64,000 nt of DNA from Shimia sp040370365 (GCF_040370365.1 NZ_BAABWQ010000001.1:806001-870000), one strand, 5' to 3'. Shown: positions 1 to 8,973, numbered from the stretch's first letter. Translations and numbers: made by a program. The notes: generated by a model not told the origin, from the sequence alone.

Positions 1-1001
1 CCGAAGCCGTCAAAGGATTTGACTCTCCGGCTCAGGTGTTGATCGCCGCACTGAATGCGCCAGAGGGCGACCAATGGACGACACATCTGAAACAAATGGT
101 GCCTTATGGCCTGCGCCATCAAAAGGTGGCAGAGATCATGCGCGACATGTCTCAATTCACCGCGCCTGACGCCATCGTCATCTCACTGCAAGTTGCCCGT
201 CCAGAAGAGGCGCTGCGCCTGCTTGCGGAGGTTCGCGCCCGCGCAGCGACCCGCCAGGCGGCCGTTTTGGTGGTGCTTGACGAAGCCAACGACACCGCGC
301 GCATCAATGCACTGGACCTGGGTGCAAACGACGTGATTGTCGAAGGTTTTGACGCCGAAGAGGCCGCCTTGCGCTTGGACAGCATGATTGCACGCAAGCG
401 GATGACCGACCGTCTGCGCAAGCGGGTGGAAGATGGCTTGACCGCCGCTGTCACCGACCCATTGACCGGACTGTTCAACCGCCGCTACGCCATACCCCAC
501 CTGTCCAAAATGGCACAAAGAGCAAACAGTCAGCGTGGCGATTTCGCCGTGATGCTGGCGGATCTGGATCACTTCAAAGGTGTGAACGACCAATATGGCC
601 ACGCGGCCGGGGACATCGTGCTTTCCGAAATTGCGCGCCGCATGCGCCGCTGTCTGTCACAGGCAGATCTGATCGCGCGTATGGGCGGCGAAGAGTTCTT
701 GGTGGTCGTGCAAACCAGCGATGCCCACAGTGCGGCACAAGTGGCCCAACGTCTGTGTGATGCTGTGGGATCAGAGCCCGTGTACATCCGGGGCCGCGAC
801 ATTCAGATTCCGGTGACCATCAGCATTGGTGTCGCCATGGGCAGCGACATGTTGGAGGCAAAAGGCATCGCAGCGAACAGCCATTGCGCCACGTCACAGG
901 ATGGTCTGGCCTCAGCCCTGCTCGACCGCGCCGACAAAGCGCTCTATGGGGCCAAAGCGGAAGGTCGCAACACGGTCACACTCTCCGTAACAGCGGCCTA
1001 G
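1..1001 (+). CDS. pleD: PleD-like diguanylate cyclase, 5' end cut by window
   Basis: The frame is open to the left edge, so the N-terminus (probably a first receiver domain) is missing. The visible part begins with a receiver-like domain that has Ser where the phospho-acceptor Asp should be (ISLQ context), like the adaptor receiver of PleD. A GGDEF domain follows, with DPLTGLFNRR, DLDHFKGVND and the active loop ARMGGEEF, so it should make cyclic di-GMP from GTP. The usual inhibitory I-site RxxD five residues before GGEEF reads SQAD here, so the Arg is lost. A GTG at 36 is only an internal codon. The PleD assignment rests on domain order; another REC-GGDEF protein is possible. Confidence 0.85.
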   Translation, partial: EAVKGFDSPAQVLIAALNAPEGDQWTTHLKQMVPYGLRHQKVAEIMRDMSQFTAPDAIVISLQVARPEEALRLLAEVRARAATRQAAVLVVLDEANDTARINALDLGANDVIVEGFDAEEAALRLDSMIARKRMTDRLRKRVEDGLTAAVTDPLTGLFNRRYAIPHLSKMAQRANSQRGDFAVMLADLDHFKGVNDQYGHAAGDIVLSEIARRMRRCLSQADLIARMGGEEFLVVVQTSDAHSAAQVAQRLCDAVGSEPVYIRGRDIQIPVTISIGVAMGSDMLEAKGIAANSHCATSQDGLASALLDRADKALYGAKAEGRNTVTLSVTAA

Positions 1002-1566
1002 GACCAAACCTATGACGCGCGCCCCAACTGGAGGCGCTTGGATGTTCTGCCATATCTCAGGACAACCAACGCGTCATGATCTACAGCAGGCTTTCAGCGC
1101 GCAGTAAAACCCGACTTGAGCTGTCATCCAGTTCCGCGTGGTCTTTGCCATTGCGACACAGCTGCGCAGTGTGGATCAGATAGATGCCCTGTCCGCCCAG
1201 CCCCGTGTGGCCTTGCTGTTTCAATCAAGCGCTCTGGCTGTCGTAGAGAAACCACAGCACCTTCTGCATGCGCAGCTTGTCCTGTGTCTTGGCGATGTGC
1301 GCCGTCCCCTGCTTGCACGTGAGGGCATCCGCGTGCACGACGCGGCCACAGAACGGGACGCCATGCATTGACCATATCGACCTTGCGCAAAGACAGACAC
1401 AACGACAAAAACCATCGAGCCAAAGGCCAAATGTAAGGTCTGAAATGGCATGACACTGCGTTCCGTTGCGATCCTCAAAAGGCCGCCAACGCAAATCCCC
1501 GTTCAGCGCACTCAATGCATGGACAAGAAGCTCAACACGCACACACCTGACATTAGAAATCACACA
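1002..1566. other. Gene-poor gap, possible decayed transposase fragment
   Basis: This stretch has no reading frame with a convincing start, ribosome site or family match. The only protein-like signal is on the minus strand around 1291-1347, where the translation contains GRVVHADALTCKQGTAHIAK. That loosely resembles the DAL/CQ segment of ISAs1-family DDE transposases. No terminal repeats or intact transposase were seen, so a dead insertion sequence is only a guess. No terminator with a T-run follows the upstream cyclase gene. Confidence 0.3.
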
Positions 1567-2082
1567 TTAAGGCTGTTTTTTGCCGGGCGCCCCTTTGTCG
1601 CGCCCGTCTTTGTGCCCACGTTTTAGCGCCTCTTCAAAACGGTCCGCATAGGCGGCACGTTCGGTATCACTCATCGCATTGACTTGCGCCATAAAGCTGT
1701 CACGCGCCAAGTCGCGGCGCAGCCTACTCGCACCGTCAAGTGCTGCCACAGTGGCCGCCAAAGCATCCACATCAAACGGGCTCTGCCGCAGCTGTTCAAG
1801 CGCTGTCGCATACAATAGCCGATCTGCTGCGCGATCTATGTCCGCATTGCGGTAAGACTTGCGAATGGCACGCCCAACCTCTCGTTTGTCCTCAAAGCTA
1901 AGCGCGCGAATAAAGGGGGCACTAAAACGATCCGGCGTCGTGCTAGGTCCACCGGCGTGTTTAAAGTTAAAGATCGCGCCGCCAACCAAGCCGACGATCA
2001 GCAGGTTCAGCGCCAGCGAACCGATCAACAGACCGCGCAACAAACCCCGCTTCTTTCCTTTAGGCATGGTCTCTTGGGTCAT
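1567..2082 (-). CDS. Periplasmic heavy-metal-sensor-like protein (CpxP/CnrX type)
   Basis: The 171-residue protein has a basic N-terminus, one membrane segment at about residues 15-40 (LLIGSLALNLLIVGLVGGAIF) and a helical, charged periplasmic part rich in Arg and Asp. It ends in a basic tail. This layout fits the periplasmic heavy-metal-sensor family, which includes CnrX and CpxP relatives. It is the last gene of a set with a membrane protein (2 bases upstream) and an ECF sigma factor, which parallels the CnrH/CnrY/CnrX sensing system. The metal or stress sensed cannot be told from sequence. Confidence 0.65.
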   Translation of the reverse strand: MTQETMPKGKKRGLLRGLLIGSLALNLLIVGLVGGAIFNFKHAGGPSTTPDRFSAPFIRALSFEDKREVGRAIRKSYRNADIDRAADRLLYATALEQLRQSPFDVDALAATVAALDGASRLRRDLARDSFMAQVNAMSDTERAAYADRFEEALKRGHKDGRDKGAPGKKQP

Positions 2083-2084
2083 GC

Positions 2085-2471
2085 TTATTCCTCCGCGCCC
2101 AGCTCAAGAGCGTAGCTTACGTCCAGATCGGACAAATAGGTTTGGGCGGTCTCGCCATAAAGATCAAGACCAAGCGTGTTGGTCATCAAAGCTGTGCCAG
2201 ACGAGACGCCGATCCAAACACCGGCAACGCCTGCCATAGCCACGCCGCCAAGCGCGCCCCAGCCCCCCACGGCCGCCAAAAACGCCTGCCACAATCCGGT
2301 TTTTTGGACGGCCACAGAAGCCGCCGCAGGCGTCGCCGCCAGCTCTGCCTGCACAGCTTCGGCATCCGCCAAAACCCGCGCTAACAAGTCTGGAGAGGGG
2401 GCCTGTCGTGCATCCGATTTGGCTGCTGCAAACAGATCATCCAGCATGTCATCGTCAAACTTATCAGCCAT
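2085..2471 (-). CDS. Membrane protein, candidate anti-sigma factor
   Basis: This 128-residue protein has an acidic, helical cytoplasmic N-terminus (about residues 1-60), one Gly/Ala-rich membrane segment (about 62-92) and a short acidic periplasmic tail. It starts 8 bases inside the 3' end of the ECF sigma gene, so the two are translationally coupled. A single-pass protein coupled to an ECF sigma factor and followed by a CnrX-like protein is expected to be the anti-sigma factor. No zinc-binding HxxxCxxC motif was seen, so it is not a classical ZAS type. The function is inferred from context. Confidence 0.55.
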   Translation of the reverse strand: MADKFDDDMLDDLFAAAKSDARQAPSPDLLARVLADAEAVQAELAATPAAASVAVQKTGLWQAFLAAVGGWGALGGVAMAGVAGVWIGVSSGTALMTNTLGLDLYGETAQTYLSDLDVSYALELGAEE

Positions 2472-3048
2472 CTGTATACCCCAATGCCTCGCGCTGATCG
2501 GCCAATGCCGTTGTCAACGCCCGTTTTCCCCGCGCTGTGAGGCTTTCCACGGCCTCAACGCTGATATCCATTACGTCCGCAATCTCAGGATTGCTCAAAC
2601 CGTCTATGTGGCGCAACACCACCGCCTCGCGCTGACGATCCGGCAACGTTGCCAATGCCGCCTGCAACGCATCCGCGCGCGCGCGGTCCTGAAGTGTCTG
2701 TGCCGCCGATTTCGCGTCATCCTCAGGTTCAGGAATGGCATCAAGTGCAACACCCTTTGCCTTACGCAACCGATCTGTGCACAAATTGGCCGTCACACGA
2801 TACAACCAAGTGGTGACCTTAGCCTCACCTTGCCGCCACTCCGGTGCTTGTTTGAACAACCGGATCATGGCCTCCTGCGCCACGTCTTCCGCTTCCGCGC
2901 GATCCCCCAACATGCGAAACGCCTGTGCAAACACACGCGGCGTCAGCCGCACCGTCAAGGTTCGAGCCGCAGCCCCATCCCCATTGGCAAACAAAACCAA
3001 CAAAGCGTCGTCTGGCGTGTCTTCCTGTTGGTCGTATGGCATCGTCAT
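2464..3048 (-). CDS. ECF RNA polymerase sigma factor
   Basis: The 194-residue protein has sigma region 2 (DVAQEAMIRLFKQAPEW, about residues 60-80) and region 4 near the C-terminus (LPDRQREAVVLRHIDGLS, then a helix-turn-helix). No region 3 lies between them, as is normal for extracytoplasmic-function sigma factors. It would direct RNA polymerase to a small regulon when released by a membrane partner, most likely the overlapping downstream gene. The start could be either of two near Met codons (MTMPYDQ or MPYDQ). Confidence 0.9.
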   Translation of the reverse strand: MTMPYDQQEDTPDDALLVLFANGDGAAARTLTVRLTPRVFAQAFRMLGDRAEAEDVAQEAMIRLFKQAPEWRQGEAKVTTWLYRVTANLCTDRLRKAKGVALDAIPEPEDDAKSAAQTLQDRARADALQAALATLPDRQREAVVLRHIDGLSNPEIADVMDISVEAVESLTARGKRALTTALADQREALGYTDG

Positions 3049-3130
3049 AGTCTCGATGGCTAGCGTCTCACGGTCAAAGTTTCAATCTCGGGCGACCAGA
3101 GCCGCCCAAGATCAGCCTGTGTCTCTGCGA

Positions 3131-3724
3131 TCAGTTGCTCTGAGTGTCCTCACCGCGTTTCTTCATGCTGCGCGCCTCTTTAGCGGCATCCCACTCTTCT
3201 TGACTAATGTTGCCATCGCCGTTTGTGTCCAACTTCTTAAACATCTCAGCTTTGCGCTCAGCTTTCTTGCCCATACGGTCTGCCTTTACGGCCTCAAACT
3301 CTGCGCTGGACACTTTGCCGTCTCCATCTGTGTCAAACTTCTCCATCATCTTGGCAGTCCGATCACCACGTGGGGACATCTCTTCCAGCGACAGCTGGCC
3401 GTCCTCGTTGGCATCCATCCGCGAGAACATACGTTCCGCGCCCTTTGCCATCCGGTCGCTGCCAGAGGCTTCGGCATGCGCTTTCAACTCATCCAAGGTG
3501 ATCGCGTCATCATCATTGGCATCGACCCCGTCAAAGCGCGCCTGCGCCCGTGCGGCCAGCTCTTCTGTGGTGATAAAACCGTCACCGTTGGTGTCCAATT
3601 GCTCAAAGTTCATCATGTCACCGCGGTGGTGGCGTTTTTTGCCGCCCTCTTTGGCGGAAGCCGCTACAGCGGTCACGCCCAGAGCTGCTACAACAACGGC
3701 ACCGATCATCATTTTGCTCTTCAT
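3131..3724 (-). CDS. Exported EF-hand calcium-binding protein
   Basis: From an ATG with AGGAG nine bases upstream, the 197-residue product has a signal peptide (KSKMMIGAVVVAALGVTAVAASA). Five EF-hand loops follow, for example DTNGDGFITTEE, DANDDDAITLDE, DANEDGQLSLEE, DTDGDGKVSSAE and DTNGDGNISQEE. It should bind Ca2+ in the periplasm. It lies 82 bases upstream of the ECF sigma gene on the same strand, so they may be cotranscribed; whether it takes part in that sensing system is unknown. An earlier in-frame ATG at 3751 has no ribosome site. Confidence 0.85.
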   Translation of the reverse strand: MKSKMMIGAVVVAALGVTAVAASAKEGGKKRHHRGDMMNFEQLDTNGDGFITTEELAARAQARFDGVDANDDDAITLDELKAHAEASGSDRMAKGAERMFSRMDANEDGQLSLEEMSPRGDRTAKMMEKFDTDGDGKVSSAEFEAVKADRMGKKAERKAEMFKKLDTNGDGNISQEEWDAAKEARSMKKRGEDTQSN

Positions 3725-3944
3725 CTCAACATTCTCCTGTAAAGAGGCCAAATTGGCGTTGGCTCATCGCCTGTTTCGTGAGGATAAAACGCGCCACCTC
3801 CGGCGTTCCGTCGCAGATTTTTCGTTTTTTTAACTCTGCCCAAAAAACAGCCTGCTTTGCGACATGGCGCCGCAAGGCCAATTGTCCTCTTTTATGTTGG
3901 CGCGAACATCCACATCTTGGTGCAGCGAACAGCGAGGAAGTGTG

Positions 3945-4322
3945 ATGACTGAGTCCGTGATGACCCTAGAAGACAGACCGATGAAACAATCGCTGTGGCG
4001 TGGCTTTCAACGCAAGTGCCCCTGCTGCGGCGAAGGCCCTTTGCTCAATGGGTATCTGAAGGTCCGTGACCATTGCCCTGTTTGCAAGCAGGAGTTCCAC
4101 CATCATCGCGCGGATGACGGCCCCGCCTACCTCACCATTCTGATTGTGGGCCACTTGATGGCGCCGCTCTTGCATGTTGCCTTTGTTCAATGGCGCCCGG
4201 AACCTTTGATCCTTTTCACCGTTTTTGCGGTTGGCTGCGTGGGCTTATCCCTCTACCTTCTTCCCAGACTGAAGGGGGGCGTTGTCGCATTTCAATGGGC
4301 GCGCCGGATGCACGGATTTTAG
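3945..4322 (+). CDS. DUF983 family membrane protein
   Basis: The 125-residue protein has two CxxC-like pairs near its N-terminus (CPCCGEGPLL and CPVCKQEF), followed by two hydrophobic helices. This is the layout of DUF983, a family of unknown function common in alphaproteobacteria. The ATG at 3945 follows GAGGA at a proper distance; longer in-frame starts upstream lack a ribosome site. A Nudix hydrolase gene follows after 55 bases and may share the transcript. The cysteines suggest a small zinc ribbon. Confidence 0.85.
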   Translation: MTESVMTLEDRPMKQSLWRGFQRKCPCCGEGPLLNGYLKVRDHCPVCKQEFHHHRADDGPAYLTILIVGHLMAPLLHVAFVQWRPEPLILFTVFAVGCVGLSLYLLPRLKGGVVAFQWARRMHGF

Positions 4323-4377
4323 GTCAGCCACCTGAAGTTCGGATCAAGACCCCTCCACGTGAGGGGAGCCTGAGACA

Positions 4378-5082
4378 ATGACCATAGACAAAACTGCCAT
4401 TCGCAACGCCGCCACAGTGATTGTGCTGCGCGATCGCGACACCACCCCGTCCATTCTGATGGGACAACGCGGCGCCAACGCGGCGTTTATGCCAAACAAA
4501 GTGGTTTTTCCCGGCGGCGCGGTCGACGCAGGCGATGCCGACATCCCACTTGAGACATCGATCTCAGAGGTCTGCGCGCAACGCCTGCGCCATGACACCC
4601 CCCAAGATCTCAGCCACGCACTCTCCGCCGCGGCCATTCGCGAGCTTTGGGAGGAAACAGGTCTGATCCTCGGCCGTCCGGGCACGTGGTCCTCCCCCCC
4701 ACCGCCGGATTGGGAAACCTATGCCGCCACAGGCCATGTCCCCAGCGCCGACACTTTACAATTTGTCTTCCGCGCGATCACCCCACCGGGCCGTCCGCGC
4801 CGGTTTGATGCGCGTTTCTTCCTGCTGGATGCCGCCGAAATTGCCACCGATCTGGATGATTTTTCTGCCGCATGCGAAGAGCTGTCTCACCTGCAGTGGA
4901 TTCCGCTAAAGGACGCCCGCGCCTTTGACCTGCCCTTTATCACTGAGGTCGTACTGGCCGAAATCGAAGGACGCGTCTCGGACCGCACGCCCCCCATTTC
5001 CGTGCCGTTTTTCAAAAACAACGACGAGGACAGCTTGTTTCTGCGCCTCAAAGGTCAAGCGCCAAACCCCGACCACACCTAG
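4378..5082 (+). CDS. Nudix hydrolase
   Basis: The 234-residue protein carries a Nudix core: a Gly-rich start (FPGGAVDAGD), then a long insertion, then AAIRELWEETGLI, which supplies the RE-x2-EE-x-G-L metal-binding helix. The long spacing is typical of larger Nudix proteins of the CoA-pyrophosphatase-like type in Rhodobacteraceae. It would hydrolyse a nucleoside diphosphate linked to another group; the substrate is unknown. Its TAG stop overlaps the stop of the converging DMT gene within a CTAG, a 4-base overlap. Confidence 0.85.
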   Translation: MTIDKTAIRNAATVIVLRDRDTTPSILMGQRGANAAFMPNKVVFPGGAVDAGDADIPLETSISEVCAQRLRHDTPQDLSHALSAAAIRELWEETGLILGRPGTWSSPPPPDWETYAATGHVPSADTLQFVFRAITPPGRPRRFDARFFLLDAAEIATDLDDFSAACEELSHLQWIPLKDARAFDLPFITEVVLAEIEGRVSDRTPPISVPFFKNNDEDSLFLRLKGQAPNPDHT

Positions 5083-5981
5083 GCCAGTAAAATCAATCCC
5101 AAGATCGACACGGCCAATAGACTCATGCCGAAATACTCGCGGCGGCTGATGGTCTCTTTAAATATCAGAACCGTTCCCAGAATGCCGAACACCAGTTCGA
5201 TCTGCCCGACGGTTTTCACATAGGCCGCGTTCTGCAACGTAAAGGCTGTGAACCAACAAAACGTGCCTGCCATGCTGGTCAGTCCAATAAACCCGGCACT
5301 GCGCCAAGCGCTCATGACGCGGCCCACTTCTCCCGGCTCACGCAGCTTCAACCAGACCCACATGCCGACCATCTGCATGGCCGTCACCGCCGCCAAAGTG
5401 ATCAAGGCCCGCGCCATAGGAGCGGCCACATCCACCTGCAATGAAGCGCCGCGATAACACACCGCCGACACGCCAAAAAGCGCCCCCGCCGCCAAACCCA
5501 ATGCCGCAGATGGCGTCAAAAACCGCCGCCACCCCACCTGATTGGCTTCAATCGGCCCAGACAAAATCAGAACGCCCGCGACGCCCAAAAGAATGGCAAT
5601 GAGCCCACTGCCAGACACGCTTTCGCCCAAGACCAAAAGGCCAACAAGCACGGTCAACAAGACCTCGGTCTTGATAAATGCCATTCCAACCGCAAAGTTG
5701 CGTCGGCCAAACAGCATCACTGTACAAACTGTCGCGGTGATTTGTGCTGTGCCACCCACAATGCCGTACACCCAAAATGCACTTGGCAACACCGGCACCT
5801 GCAGCTGTCCACTCATCACAAAGGTCAGCAAGATCGCGCCGGCTATTGGCGCAGAATACACAAACCGCGCAAACGTGGCCCCTGCCGCTGACAGCGACAC
5901 TTTGGCCAAGTGTTTCTGCAACATGAAGCGCACTGTTTGAAACGCGGCGGCGGCAATTGAGGCAATGATCCAAAGGTCCAT
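5079..5981 (-). CDS. EamA/DMT-family transporter
   Basis: This 300-residue protein is hydrophobic throughout, with about ten predicted membrane helices arranged as two EamA repeats, the standard size of drug/metabolite transporters. It probably exports a small metabolite across the inner membrane. No motif reveals the substrate. It converges with the Nudix gene and has no operon partner downstream. Confidence 0.85.
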   Translation of the reverse strand: MDLWIIASIAAAAFQTVRFMLQKHLAKVSLSAAGATFARFVYSAPIAGAILLTFVMSGQLQVPVLPSAFWVYGIVGGTAQITATVCTVMLFGRRNFAVGMAFIKTEVLLTVLVGLLVLGESVSGSGLIAILLGVAGVLILSGPIEANQVGWRRFLTPSAALGLAAGALFGVSAVCYRGASLQVDVAAPMARALITLAAVTAMQMVGMWVWLKLREPGEVGRVMSAWRSAGFIGLTSMAGTFCWFTAFTLQNAAYVKTVGQIELVFGILGTVLIFKETISRREYFGMSLLAVSILGLILLA

Positions 5982-6050
5982 GCCGCCCGTGATGCCCGCC
6001 TAAGTGCCAGAAGTCACGCCAAACATTGTACCCCTGAGGCCGATGTAAAT

Positions 6051-6968
6051 CTAATCGCCCTTCCGCCACAACGGATGCGCCACAGGGTCTTTGCGTCGCC
6101 ACAGAAACTTTCGAAATACCTCACTGTAAGAAGCAAAATAGTAGCCGCCGTTGCGCGCCAGATAGCGGTCGCGGTTGCTTTGGAACAGTCCCGGCAATCG
6201 GTACCATGGCATCTTGGGGTGCATATGATGCACAACATGCAAATTGTTGTTGAGGAAAATCCACGCTAAGGGCCCGCGATCCTCAATGATCACCGTACGC
6301 CCACGAGCGCGCTCATGCGCCTGATGTTCCAAAAAGGTCCGAATTTTTAAGATCGACAGCGCAACATAGGCGCACAGAATGTAGGCCCATATCGGCATCT
6401 GCCCAATGGTCGTCATCCACGCGATCACAAGCGCCACAGCAGGGACATGTAATAGCCACCCCGCCAAAACCCGGCGGTCGCCTGCACAAACATCTCTCCA
6501 ATCCGTCTTCATGAAACAGATCTGCCCAACCAACGGCCCAAGCACCATACGCCCAGCCAGGGTGTTGTTCGTCAACAGCATCATCCGCTGCCATTTTGAC
6601 AACTCATCCCAGTCTTCAGCGTAAAGGTAATTGCTCTCTGGATCGTCGTATGGATCGGTCAACTGGCTGTCCAAGTGATGCGCAAGATGTGTGTCTTTGA
6701 ACCGCAAATACGGGACAAAAACACCCAATGACGGAAACACCAAAGCGGCATTTATCAATTCGTTTTCAAATGGATGGCCATGTAGAACTTCATGAGACAA
6801 AGAGCTGTGCAATGCCAGTGCCACCACTGTGACCACCATTCCCAGCGGCAACCACAACTCCGCCAACCAAACTGTGCCGATGACAAAGGCTGCATAACAG
6901 CCCGCGACCAAAAGCAATGTTGGCCATTCGATCTGAAACGCAAAGAAGCCGCCGCGCGCCTTACCCAT
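6051..6968 (-). CDS. Membrane fatty-acid-desaturase-type enzyme
   Basis: The 305-residue membrane protein shows three histidine clusters of the desaturase/hydroxylase superfamily: SHEVLHGHP, HLAHHLD and NNLHVVHHMHP. These bind a diiron centre used with O2. Several hydrophobic segments separate them. The substrate could be a fatty acyl lipid or a related compound. The ATG chosen at 6968 overlaps the last 8 bases of the upstream DUF2061 gene; a longer reading from 7001 would overlap it more and looks unlikely. Confidence 0.85.
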   Translation of the reverse strand: MGKARGGFFAFQIEWPTLLLVAGCYAAFVIGTVWLAELWLPLGMVVTVVALALHSSLSHEVLHGHPFENELINAALVFPSLGVFVPYLRFKDTHLAHHLDSQLTDPYDDPESNYLYAEDWDELSKWQRMMLLTNNTLAGRMVLGPLVGQICFMKTDWRDVCAGDRRVLAGWLLHVPAVALVIAWMTTIGQMPIWAYILCAYVALSILKIRTFLEHQAHERARGRTVIIEDRGPLAWIFLNNNLHVVHHMHPKMPWYRLPGLFQSNRDRYLARNGGYYFASYSEVFRKFLWRRKDPVAHPLWRKGD

Positions 6969-7167
6969 GCACACGCCCCCAGTGCACTTTGGACCACACA
7001 CGCTCGTAAACGAAGTAGCAGCTAACCCCCAAAGCCGCGTTTATCAGCGCCATTTTGCCCCCAAGCGCCATGGACCCTGTGGCCAAAATACCGACCGCTG
7101 ACATCGAGACGATGCCAATCAGATTCCAAATCACCGCTTTCACGATGGAGCGCTGCCGCGTTTCCAT
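6961..7167 (-). CDS. DUF2061 small membrane protein
   Basis: The 68-residue protein (starting METRQRSIVKAVIWNLIG) has two hydrophobic helices and the conserved YERVW-type motif near the end (YFVYERVWSKVHWG). This matches DUF2061, whose function is unknown. It overlaps the desaturase start by 8 bases, so the two proteins are likely made together. Confidence 0.85.
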   Translation of the reverse strand: METRQRSIVKAVIWNLIGIVSMSAVGILATGSMALGGKMALINAALGVSCYFVYERVWSKVHWGRVHG

Positions 7168-7240
7168 AGAGCTGTCCTGACTGTTCTTTTTTGAGTGTCT
7201 TCACAACGTTGTTACCGGCATGCAGCCTGTAGCGGAATTC

Positions 7241-7282
7241 CGAATTTGATTAACAAAATTCGACAATCGTGATATTTATCAC
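7241..7282. promoter_or_regulatory. Two palindromes before an XRE regulator gene
   Basis: CGAATTT and AAATTCG form an inverted repeat at 7241-7262 with an 8-base spacer. A second perfect palindrome, GTGATA-TT-TATCAC, lies at 7269-7282 and ends three bases before the ATG of the XRE gene. Both sit between that gene and the divergent DUF2061/desaturase pair. They are good candidates for autoregulatory operators, but binding is inferred from position only. Confidence 0.5.
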
Positions 7283-7285
7283 CAG

Positions 7286-8143
7286 ATGACGGATATTATT
7301 GACAAACGCCTGCGCGCCGATCGTTTTCGAAAACGCCTCTCGTCCGCAATGCAGGACAAATCCATGACCCAAGCGGCGCTGGCCCGCACCATTGGTGTGG
7401 ACCGCTCCACCATCAGCCAATTGCTCAAAGACAAAGCCGCACGCTTGCCAAATGCGCAGGTCGTTGGGGAATGTGCTGCCGCTCTTGGGGTCTCTGCTGA
7501 CTGGCTCTTGTCGCTCACGGATCGACCCGAAAACACCGCAGACATTCTGGCCAATGCGCTCACTGTCACCAAAGCCCCACGAGCCTTGGTGGATGAGCAA
7601 ATTTTCAATTGGCACAAAGAGGCGGCTGGCTACAAAATCCGCCACGTGCCTGCGGGTCTGCCTGACATGCTCAAAACCGATGAAATGCTGGTTTGGGAAT
7701 ACTCCGCACATTTGGGCCGCACTACGGAGCAGGCGATCAACGCATCTCGCGACCGTCTGAACTGGATGCGCTCATCTCAGTCAGATTATGAAATCGCGCT
7801 GCCTCAACACGAAATGGCTGCCTTTGCGCGCGGACAGGGATATTATGAAGGCCTGCCCAGCCACATCCGTGCCCGACAGCTTGATCACTTTGCCACCCTC
7901 TCCGAACAGCTTTATCCGCGCATGCGCCTCTACCTATTTGACGCCCACCGGCTGTTTTCAAGCCCCCTCACAGTCTTCGGCCCCCTCCTCGCTGTGCTCT
8001 ATCTGGGCCGCAACTATCTGGCGTTTCGCGACACCGAGCGTGTGACAAGTTTCACCGAACATTTCGACGATCTGGTACGCCAAGCTGACATCACAGCACG
8101 TCAAATTCCAGAGCACGTGAATGCGCTGAAAGCCAAACTCTAA
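7286..8143 (+). CDS. XRE-family transcriptional regulator
   Basis: The 285-residue protein has an N-terminal helix-turn-helix of the Cro/CI type at about residues 17-75 (MTQAALARTIGVDRSTISQL), which binds DNA. The C-terminal 200 residues have no family I can name; they lack the catalytic Ser/Lys of LexA/CI peptidases as far as I can see. No clear Shine-Dalgarno precedes the ATG. It is divergent from the desaturase pair and may regulate it or itself. Confidence 0.85.
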   Translation: MTDIIDKRLRADRFRKRLSSAMQDKSMTQAALARTIGVDRSTISQLLKDKAARLPNAQVVGECAAALGVSADWLLSLTDRPENTADILANALTVTKAPRALVDEQIFNWHKEAAGYKIRHVPAGLPDMLKTDEMLVWEYSAHLGRTTEQAINASRDRLNWMRSSQSDYEIALPQHEMAAFARGQGYYEGLPSHIRARQLDHFATLSEQLYPRMRLYLFDAHRLFSSPLTVFGPLLAVLYLGRNYLAFRDTERVTSFTEHFDDLVRQADITARQIPEHVNALKAKL

Positions 8144-8214
8144 GTCATTAATTTTCCCAAAAATAGTGAAGGTTCCCCACCCGATATGATGGGGAAAACC
8201 GCGCTGATCCGCGC

Positions 8215-8973
8215 TTACACTGTTGGATCTGGGTTTACGGTAAACCCATCCACCGCGATCACCTGCCCGCTCACCAAGCGCGTCTTCTCAGAGCATAAGA
8301 ACACCGCCATATCCGCCACATCGCGCCCTTCGACAAAGCGCCCCAACGCAGTGCCTGACGCATAGCCCTCATAGACCTGATCGCGCGTCATGCCTTTGGC
8401 GGCCGCTTCGCGTGCCAAAACACCCTCCATGCGGGGGCCTTCCACGGCACCGGGACAAATCACGTTCGCCCGGACCCCAAACGGTCCTAGCTCCATCGCC
8501 AGAGTTTTCGTCAGCCCAATCACCGCCCATTTCGCCGCCGCATAAGGAGCGCGATACGGGTAGCCATATTGACCTGCGGTCGAAGAGGTCACCACAATTG
8601 CACCTGTTCCTGCCGCTTTCATCATGGGGGCTGCATATTTCGCGGCCAAGAACGCCCCCTCCAAATTGACCGCAACACAGGCCTGCCAATCCTGCAATTT
8701 TATCTCTTCTATAGCCGCTGTTGGCCCGGCGATACCGGCATTTGCGCAAAGCGCATCAAGCCCTCCCCAACTGGCTGATACCTCTGAAAACAAAGCAGAA
8801 ACGGCAGCTTCATCCGTCACATCAAGCTCTGTCTTACGCCAAGCTGTTGGCGCGGCGTTCAAAGCGACACCATCCACGTCCGCAATCCAAACCTGCCAGC
8901 CCTCACGATCAAACGCCTCCGCCATGGCACGCCCAACACCGGACGCACCTGCGGTGATCAGAACCCGGCTCAC
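8215..8973 (-). CDS. SDR-family oxidoreductase
   Basis: This 252-residue protein is a classical short-chain dehydrogenase: NAD(P)-binding TAGASGVG at residues 7-14, CANAGIAG mid-protein, catalytic Ser in VTSSTAG and the YAAAK motif. Its start overlaps the stop of the carnitine dehydrogenase fusion by 4 bases (ATGA), so it belongs to the carnitine operon. The substrate is unknown. Confidence 0.88.
   Translation of the reverse strand: MSRVLITAGASGVGRAMAEAFDREGWQVWIADVDGVALNAAPTAWRKTELDVTDEAAVSALFSEVSASWGGLDALCANAGIAGPTAAIEEIKLQDWQACVAVNLEGAFLAAKYAAPMMKAAGTGAIVVTSSTAGQYGYPYRAPYAAAKWAVIGLTKTLAMELGPFGVRANVICPGAVEGPRMEGVLAREAAAKGMTRDQVYEGYASGTALGRFVEGRDVADMAVFLCSEKTRLVSGQVIAVDGFTVNPDPTV

Noticed and set aside
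2176..3742. Two overlapping long plus-strand frames over the sigma and EF-hand genes
   Set aside because: They are opposite clear sigma and EF-hand genes and have no recognisable features.
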